From assembly GCA_038527215.1 (NCBI GenBank), contig JBCBGC010000183.1, positions 1 through 11,418 of the forward strand: a stretch of DNA of 11,418 nucleotides, written 5' to 3'. Of the stretch, positions 6,734-11,418 are shown piece after piece. The notes under the pieces are model-generated. The model saw nothing but the letters and a program-made list of their open reading frames with translations, did no database searches and was not told the DNA's origin. Numbering within the stretch: position 1 is the stretch's first letter; each line of letters starts with the position of its first letter. The translations under genes were made by a program, and so were the position numbers. Source of the DNA: JAWPMV01 sp038527215 (GTDB lineage: Bacteria > Bacteroidota > Bacteroidia > J057).

Positions 6734-6767
6734 TTTACTACACACGCATATTCTAAACCCAAGATCG

Positions 6768-9700
6768 ATGGAAACTACACATGACTATCTACGCAAGTTG
6801 GGATTGCTTCTGCTACTCGGCCTGATGATCCTACCTGCAGGCGTACAAGCCCAACGCAAAAAGAAAAAAATACCCCCTCCGCCTCCTCCGGTACAAACGC
6901 TCTCTTACGATGAGCCTTTATACCAGGCATTGGATTATCGTCTGGTCGGTCCCTTCCGAGGGGGACGTTCCTGTGCCGTAACGGGCGTTCCGGGTAAACC
7001 CAACCTCTTTTATTTCGGTTCCACTGGTGGTGGCGTTTGGCGCACCATGGATGGCGGCTCTACCTGGGAAAATATTTCCGATGGTTATTTCGGTGGCTCC
7101 ATTGGGGCAGTAGCCGTTAGTGAATACGATCCGAATGTGATTTATGTGGGCGGCGGAGAAAAAACCGTCCGCGGGAATGTATCCTATGGCTATGGCATGT
7201 GGAAGTCCGAAGATGCCGGAAAAACCTGGCAATCCGTTGGGCTAACAAACAGCCGACACATCGGCCGTATTCGCGTTCATCCCAAGAACCCCAATCTGGT
7301 TTATGCTGCGGTCATGGGAGATCTCTATAAGTCTTCTGACGAAAGAGGCGTTTATCGCTCTACAGATGGCGGAGATAGCTGGGAAAAAGTTCTGTTCTCC
7401 AGCGCAGATGCCGGGGCGGTTGATCTGGTGATGGACCCTAATAATCCGCGCATCATGTTTGCCAGTACCTGGGAAATTCGCCGGACGCCTTACAGCCTGT
7501 CCAGTGGTGGACCCGGTTCTGCTCTCTGGAAATCTACGGATGGCGGCTCAACCTGGGAGAAGTTGTCGGACAAAAAGGGCATGCCCAAAGGTACCCTGGG
7601 GATCATCGGCGTAGCCGTATCTCACGCCAACTCTGAAAGAGTCTGGGCGCAGATTGAAGCCGACAAAGGAGGCCTCTATCGTTCTGATGACGGCGGGGAA
7701 ACCTGGAGTCGCGTCAACGAAAGTCGGGCCCTGCGCCAGCGCGCCTGGTATTATACCCGTGTTTATGCTGATACCAAAGATGAGGATGTCGTCTATGTCC
7801 TCAACGTACGCTACCATAAATCCACCGACGGTGGACGCAGCTTTAAGCCTTATGTGGCTCCACACGGCGACCACCATGATTTGTGGATTGCTCCGGAAGA
7901 TCCTAGCCGCATGATCATCGGTGATGATGGTGGCGCACAGATTTCCTTTGATGGCGGTGAAAACTGGTCTACCTATTACAACCAGCCCACCGCACAGTTC
8001 TATCGGGTTACCACCGACAATCATTTCCCCTACCGCATTTATGCGGCCCAGCAGGATAACTCCACCATCCGCATCGCTCACCGCACCAATGGCGGTAGCA
8101 TAGGCGAAAGAGATTGGGAACCCAGTGCCGGAGGCGAGAGTGCGCACCTGGCCATCGATCCTACCGATAATGACATCGTCTTTGGTGGAAGCTATGGTGG
8201 CTTCCTGACCCGTGTGAATCATCGCACCCAGGAAAGACAGGCCATCAATGTGTGGCCGGACAACCCCATGGGCTATGGCGCAGAAGGTATGAAGTACCGT
8301 TTCCAGTGGAACTTCCCCATCTTCTTTTCTCCGAATGATCCTACCAAACTCTACGCCGGGTCCAATCACCTGCACATGAGTAACAATGGCGGACAAAGCT
8401 GGGAGATCATTTCGCCCGACCTTACCCGTAACGAACCTTCCAAGCTGGTTTCTTCCGGTGGCCCGATCACCAAGGACAACACAGGCGTAGAATACTACTG
8501 TACCGTCTTTGCCGGCATGGAGTCCAAATACGAGCCCGGCCTGATCTGGGTAGGTTCTGACGATGGGCTGATTCACATTACCCGCGACGGCGGCAAGAAC
8601 TGGGAAAATGTAACTCCGCCAGCTTCGCAGATGCCCGAGTGGATCATGATCAACAGCATTGATGTCGATCCTTATGTAAAAGGCGGGGCCTATGTAGCGG
8701 CCACCATGTATAAATCCGGAGACTACCAGCCTTATTTGTACAAAACCAAAGACTACGGAAAAACCTGGACCAAAATCGTCAACGGCATTGACAAAGGACA
8801 CTTCACCCGAGTGGTACGCGCTGATCCCAAACGGAAAGGCCTGCTCTATGCTGGAACCGAGACCGGAATGTATCTCTCTTTTGATGATGGCGCCAGTTGG
8901 AAGCCATTTCAGTTGGACCTGCCGATCGTACCGATCACAGACCTGACCATTAAGGACGACAACCTCATCGTCGCTACCCAGGGCCGAAGCCTCTGGATGA
9001 TTGACGACCTGACGCCGCTGCATCAGCTAAATGATCAGATCGCAAACAGCGATTACCACCTTTTCCAGCCCATGAAGAGTTATCGCATGGGTGGCGGAGG
9101 CCGTTTTGGGGGTGGTTCCCGTACAGCTGGACAAAACCATCCAGGTGGGGTGATGGTCCATTTCTACATGAAAGAGATGCCGGAAAAAACCCCGGTTTCC
9201 CTGGCCTTTATGGAAGCTGATGGCGACCTCATCCACGAGTATAGCACTAAGTCTCCTGAAATGAAGCGCTTCAAGGACATGCTCAAACCGGGCATGAATC
9301 GCTTTGTCTGGAATATGCGCTATGATGATGCCGAAGACTTCAAAGGCCTCATCATGTGGGCCGGTTCTACCCGCGGTCCCATGGCCGTACCGGGAATGTA
9401 CAAAGTCAAAATGACGGTAGGCGACTGGAGCATGGAGCAGGATTTCGAAATCCTCAAAGACCCTCGTGCTTCCAGTAGTCAGGCTGATCTGCAAGAACAG
9501 TTTGACTTCCTGATTTCCGTGCGCAATAAACTATCTGAAACCCACCAGGCGATCAAAGACATCCGCTCTACCCGTCAGCAGATCAACGGCCTGAAAAAAC
9601 GAGTCAAAGACCAGGAAGGTTTTGAGGACGTGATCTCTGCGATTTCGGTCCTGGACTCTAGTATGAGTGTGGTAGAAAATGAGCTGTACCAAACCAAGAA

Positions 9701-9971
9701 CCGTAGTCGCCAGGATCCCCTGAACTACCCCATCAAGCTGAACAACAAATTGGCAGCCTTGGGCTCCCTGAGCAGCATGGGCGACTTCAAACCTACCGAG
9801 CAGGCCAAGGCCTTCCAGGAAGAAGTTACCGCCAATATTGACAAGCAGTTGGAGAAATGGGAGTCGCTTCGCAATACGCAAATCCCTGCCATCAACCAAA
9901 TGATGAAGGAAAAATCTGTGGATGCGATTATGCTTCCCAAGGAAGACAAGAAAGCCGAGCAAGGGAAATAA
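6768..9971 (+). CDS. Exported VPS10/sortilin-like Asp-box beta-propeller protein
   Basis: This 1067-residue protein is of the type often annotated as VPS10 domain-containing or BNR-repeat glycosyl hydrolase. The signal peptide ends about residue 29 (LPAGVQAQ), followed by a basic, polyproline stretch. From about 94 to 715 at least ten Asp boxes (S/T-x-D-G-G-x-x-W) occur, for example MDGGSTWE, TDGGDSWE, DDGGETWS, RDGGKNWE and FDDGASW; this many boxes implies two linked beta-propellers. A FlgD-like Ig segment follows (about 840-905: PGMNRFVWNMRYDD, then AVPGMYKVKM), and then a helical, probably coiled-coil tail to the end. No type IX secretion C-terminal domain is visible, so a periplasmic or outer-membrane-associated location is likely. 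Sialidase-type catalytic residues were not identified; the function is unknown and binding or peptidase-associated roles are possible. The ATG at 6768 was chosen over the GTG at 6720 because it starts the signal peptide properly. Confidence 0.88.
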   Translation: METTHDYLRKLGLLLLLGLMILPAGVQAQRKKKKIPPPPPPVQTLSYDEPLYQALDYRLVGPFRGGRSCAVTGVPGKPNLFYFGSTGGGVWRTMDGGSTWENISDGYFGGSIGAVAVSEYDPNVIYVGGGEKTVRGNVSYGYGMWKSEDAGKTWQSVGLTNSRHIGRIRVHPKNPNLVYAAVMGDLYKSSDERGVYRSTDGGDSWEKVLFSSADAGAVDLVMDPNNPRIMFASTWEIRRTPYSLSSGGPGSALWKSTDGGSTWEKLSDKKGMPKGTLGIIGVAVSHANSERVWAQIEADKGGLYRSDDGGETWSRVNESRALRQRAWYYTRVYADTKDEDVVYVLNVRYHKSTDGGRSFKPYVAPHGDHHDLWIAPEDPSRMIIGDDGGAQISFDGGENWSTYYNQPTAQFYRVTTDNHFPYRIYAAQQDNSTIRIAHRTNGGSIGERDWEPSAGGESAHLAIDPTDNDIVFGGSYGGFLTRVNHRTQERQAINVWPDNPMGYGAEGMKYRFQWNFPIFFSPNDPTKLYAGSNHLHMSNNGGQSWEIISPDLTRNEPSKLVSSGGPITKDNTGVEYYCTVFAGMESKYEPGLIWVGSDDGLIHITRDGGKNWENVTPPASQMPEWIMINSIDVDPYVKGGAYVAATMYKSGDYQPYLYKTKDYGKTWTKIVNGIDKGHFTRVVRADPKRKGLLYAGTETGMYLSFDDGASWKPFQLDLPIVPITDLTIKDDNLIVATQGRSLWMIDDLTPLHQLNDQIANSDYHLFQPMKSYRMGGGGRFGGGSRTAGQNHPGGVMVHFYMKEMPEKTPVSLAFMEADGDLIHEYSTKSPEMKRFKDMLKPGMNRFVWNMRYDDAEDFKGLIMWAGSTRGPMAVPGMYKVKMTVGDWSMEQDFEILKDPRASSSQADLQEQFDFLISVRNKLSETHQAIKDIRSTRQQINGLKKRVKDQEGFEDVISAISVLDSSMSVVENELYQTKNRSRQDPLNYPIKLNNKLAALGSLSSMGDFKPTEQAKAFQEEVTANIDKQLEKWESLRNTQIPAINQMMKEKSVDAIMLPKEDKKAEQGK

Positions 9972-9995
9972 ACCCTGACTCGCGTTGAAATACAC

Positions 9996-10030
9996 ACCCG
10001 TAGCGGCAGACTGCCGCTACGGGTTTTTTT
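9996..10030 (+). terminator. Strong rho-independent terminator after the VPS10-like gene
   Basis: ACCCGTAGCGGCAG (9996-10009) and CTGCCGCTACGGGT (10011-10024) are perfect 14-bp inverted arms around a single A; in RNA the loop would open to about five bases (AGACU). Seven T residues follow (10024-10030). It starts 24 bp after the stop codon and separates the gene from the PLP enzyme downstream. Confidence 0.93.
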
Positions 10031-10046
10031 ATTCTATGCCTTTCCG

Positions 10047-10054
10047 TACGTTTG
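10047..10054 (+). promoter_or_regulatory. Candidate -7 promoter element for the PLP enzyme
   Basis: TACGTTTG matches the Bacteroidota -7 element TAnnTTTG exactly. It lies 19 bp before ATG 10074, giving a leader of only about 12 nt. The -33 position falls on the T-run of the preceding terminator, which has no clear TTTG. The strong terminator just upstream means the PLP enzyme needs its own promoter, which supports this call. Confidence 0.5.
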
Positions 10055-10073
10055 AAAAAAATCCCTTCTCCCT

Positions 10074-11321
10074 ATGCTACAAGTCGAGCAAATCAGATCA
10101 TTCTTTCCTTCTCTCTCTGGTGACTGGGTCTTCATGGACAATGCCGGTGGTTCCCAAACCGCAAAACCCGTAGTAGATCGCCTCAGCGACTACTTACTGT
10201 CTTCCAATGTGCAACATGGGGCGTCCTATGCTGTGTCTCAGGAAGCGGGACGAAGAGTGGACGAAGCCACGGCCGCCATGGCCACCTATGTCAATGCAGC
10301 GCACCCCAAGGAAATCGTGATGGGCGGCTCTACCACTTTGTTGATTCGCATCCTTTCCTTGACCCTGGGCCAGACCTTTGAGCCGGGAGATGAAATCATC
10401 GTCACCAATACTGACCATGAAGCCAACGTCAGTCCCTGGACCGACTTGAAAGCCAAAGGCCTCAAGGTGCACGTCTGGCGGGTACGTCCTGACACCTTAG
10501 AACTAGACCTGGATGATCTGGCGGAATTGATGAATGACAAAACCCGCCTGGTAGCGGTCAGCCATACCTCCAATGTGCTGGGCACCTTGCAGCCGATCAA
10601 GGAGATCGCCGCTTTTGTGCATGCACGTGGCGCGCTGATCTGTGTAGATGGCGTAGCCCATGCGCCCCACCGATTGGTGGATGTACAGGACCTGGACGTG
10701 GATTTTTACATTTTTAGCTTCTACAAAGTCTACGGGACCCACTTTGCCCTCATGTATGGCAAGCAGGAACACTGGAGTCGCCTGCCTGGTATCAATCACT
10801 ACTTCATCAATGGGGAGAATTTCCCTTATAAATTCCAGCCCGGCAACGTCAACTTTGAGCTGGCTTATGGCATGCTCGGCCTGATCGACTACCTGGAAGC
10901 TGCCCATGATTTGCATTTCCCGAATCAGGGCGGAAGCCAGCGGGAAAAGCTCCAACGAACCTTCGATCTCTTTAGCGCCTATGAAGAGCAACTCAGCCAA
11001 AAGCTGATCACTTACCTCCGCAATAAATCCGCGGTCCGCATCATTGGCTCGCCGGATTACAGTCAGGACAAAAGAGTCGCTACCGTCTCTTTTGTGGTGG
11101 AAAACACAGACTCCGAATCTATCGTCCTGGCGGTGGATAAGCATCAGATCGGCATCCGTTTCGGAGATTTTTATGCAAAAAAACTCATCCATGATTTGGG
11201 GTTAGAAGCGCAAAACGGGGTGGTACGGGTCAGCATGGTGCACTACAATACCCTGGAAGAGGTGGATCGCTTGATTGCGGTATTTGAATCTGAGGGCTTA
11301 TTGGAGGGAAATGTGTTCTAG
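10074..11321 (+). CDS. Cysteine-desulfurase-like PLP aminotransferase (class V), lacking the catalytic Cys
   Basis: This 415-residue cytoplasmic protein has the fold of SufS/CsdA and fits the VC1184-type subfamily of cysteine-desulfurase-like proteins. PLP-site residues are visible: H115 in NTDHEANVSPW stacks on the cofactor, D192 in CVDGVAHAPH pairs with the pyridine nitrogen, K218 in SFYKVYGTH forms the Schiff base, and R385 in RVSMVHYNTLEEVDRL binds the substrate carboxylate. In SufS the active-site cysteine sits in R-T-G-H-H-C-A; the same loop here is R362-F-G-D-F-Y367-A368, with Tyr in place of Cys. It should therefore be PLP-dependent but not a classical desulfurase; a lyase, epimerase or transaminase activity is possible. 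No suf or isc genes are nearby. The gene has its own promoter candidate and runs to a TAG followed at once by repeat copy 2. Confidence 0.88.
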   Translation: MLQVEQIRSFFPSLSGDWVFMDNAGGSQTAKPVVDRLSDYLLSSNVQHGASYAVSQEAGRRVDEATAAMATYVNAAHPKEIVMGGSTTLLIRILSLTLGQTFEPGDEIIVTNTDHEANVSPWTDLKAKGLKVHVWRVRPDTLELDLDDLAELMNDKTRLVAVSHTSNVLGTLQPIKEIAAFVHARGALICVDGVAHAPHRLVDVQDLDVDFYIFSFYKVYGTHFALMYGKQEHWSRLPGINHYFINGENFPYKFQPGNVNFELAYGMLGLIDYLEAAHDLHFPNQGGSQREKLQRTFDLFSAYEEQLSQKLITYLRNKSAVRIIGSPDYSQDKRVATVSFVVENTDSESIVLAVDKHQIGIRFGDFYAKKLIHDLGLEAQNGVVRVSMVHYNTLEEVDRLIAVFESEGLLEGNVF

Positions 11322-11322
11322 T

Positions 11323-11377
11323 TTTTGTCAACCCCGAATGACTTTTGACTAACAGGAAAAAAACTTATCCGGGGTCT
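11323..11377. repeat. Dispersed extragenic repeat, copy 2
   Basis: This is the second copy of the repeat at 108-161, in the same orientation and about 11.2 kb away. It starts TTTTGTCA, has CCCCGAATGACTTTTGAC where copy 1 has CCCCGGAATGACTTCGAG, keeps CTAAC in the middle, and ends ACTTATCCGGGGTCT. The middle differs and carries an A-rich run. ACCCC and GGGGT can pair around a long loop, but no T-run follows, so it is not a standard terminator. A perfect 10-bp palindrome CTTCATGAAG (11376-11385) overlaps its right end. It begins one base after the stop of the PLP enzyme. Confidence 0.6.
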
Positions 11378-11418
11378 TCATGAAGAAATCACTAGCGTCC
11401 AGCAGGGAAGCAGAGTCT

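Noticed and set aside
7047..8920. Tandem DNA repeat or CRISPR-like array in the propeller gene
   Set aside because: The recurring GATGGCGG-like words encode Asp-box protein motifs at irregular spacing; they are protein-level repeats and not a DNA array.
7548..9023. 491-codon open frame on the minus strand, antisense to the VPS10-like gene
   Set aside because: It runs opposite a clearly coding region whose repeated GGx codons keep the reverse frame open. Its translation shows no domain, signal peptide or sensible start context.
10503..11192. 229-codon minus-strand frame opposite the PLP enzyme
   Set aside because: The plus strand carries a well-conserved enzyme with all cofactor residues; the reverse frame shows no recognisable motif.
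11323..11377. Terminator for the PLP enzyme gene
   Set aside because: The pairing arms are short, the loop is over 30 nt and no T-run follows, so the segment is better described as a dispersed repeat.

Overview
The window looks like ordinary chromosomal DNA from a member of the Bacteroidota, probably a Saprospiria- or Cytophagia-like environmental lineage. The grounds are: a DnaN with the C-terminal style usual in this phylum, no convincing Shine-Dalgarno sequences, several matches to the Bacteroidota -7 promoter element TAnnTTTG, and an exported VPS10/sortilin-like protein next to a DUF2891 protein. The phylum is fairly safe; the finer placement is inference. Nothing in the window shows a phage, a transposase, a CRISPR array, or a tRNA or rRNA gene.

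Layout, left to right. Positions 1-243 are intergenic and hold a dispersed repeat and a rho-independent terminator. dnaN (sliding clamp) lies on the minus strand at 244-1377. A divergent intergenic region with a near-perfect 19-bp palindrome separates it from a SAM-dependent O-methyltransferase (1530-2168, plus). A 268-bp intergenic stretch with an AT-rich inverted repeat follows. Next comes a plus-strand run of three closely spaced genes: an exported MltD-like lytic transglycosylase with a proline-rich linker and three LysM modules (2437-4467), a PLDc_N-like small membrane protein with a TTG start (4478-4711), and a three-helix small membrane protein (4744-5028). This run meets, tail to tail and with one base between stop codons, a minus-strand pair: an exported DUF2891 protein (5553-6713) and a PaiA-like GNAT acetyltransferase (5030-5551), joined as TAG-C-ATG. 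Divergent from that pair is a large exported Asp-box beta-propeller protein of the VPS10/sortilin type (6768-9971), closed by a very strong terminator. A TAnnTTTG promoter then starts a cysteine-desulfurase-like PLP enzyme that lacks the catalytic cysteine (10074-11321). A second copy of the dispersed repeat begins two bases after that gene.

I do not see one integrated new system. The genes fall into independent small units: replication, a methyltransferase, cell-wall/envelope genes, a DUF2891-acetyltransferase pair, a secreted propeller protein and a PLP enzyme. The points most worth a second look are the repeat family whose two copies lie near both window edges, the palindrome between dnaN and the methyltransferase, the DUF2891-GNAT coupling, the altered AYNxG motif of the transglycosylase, and the tyrosine in place of the desulfurase cysteine.
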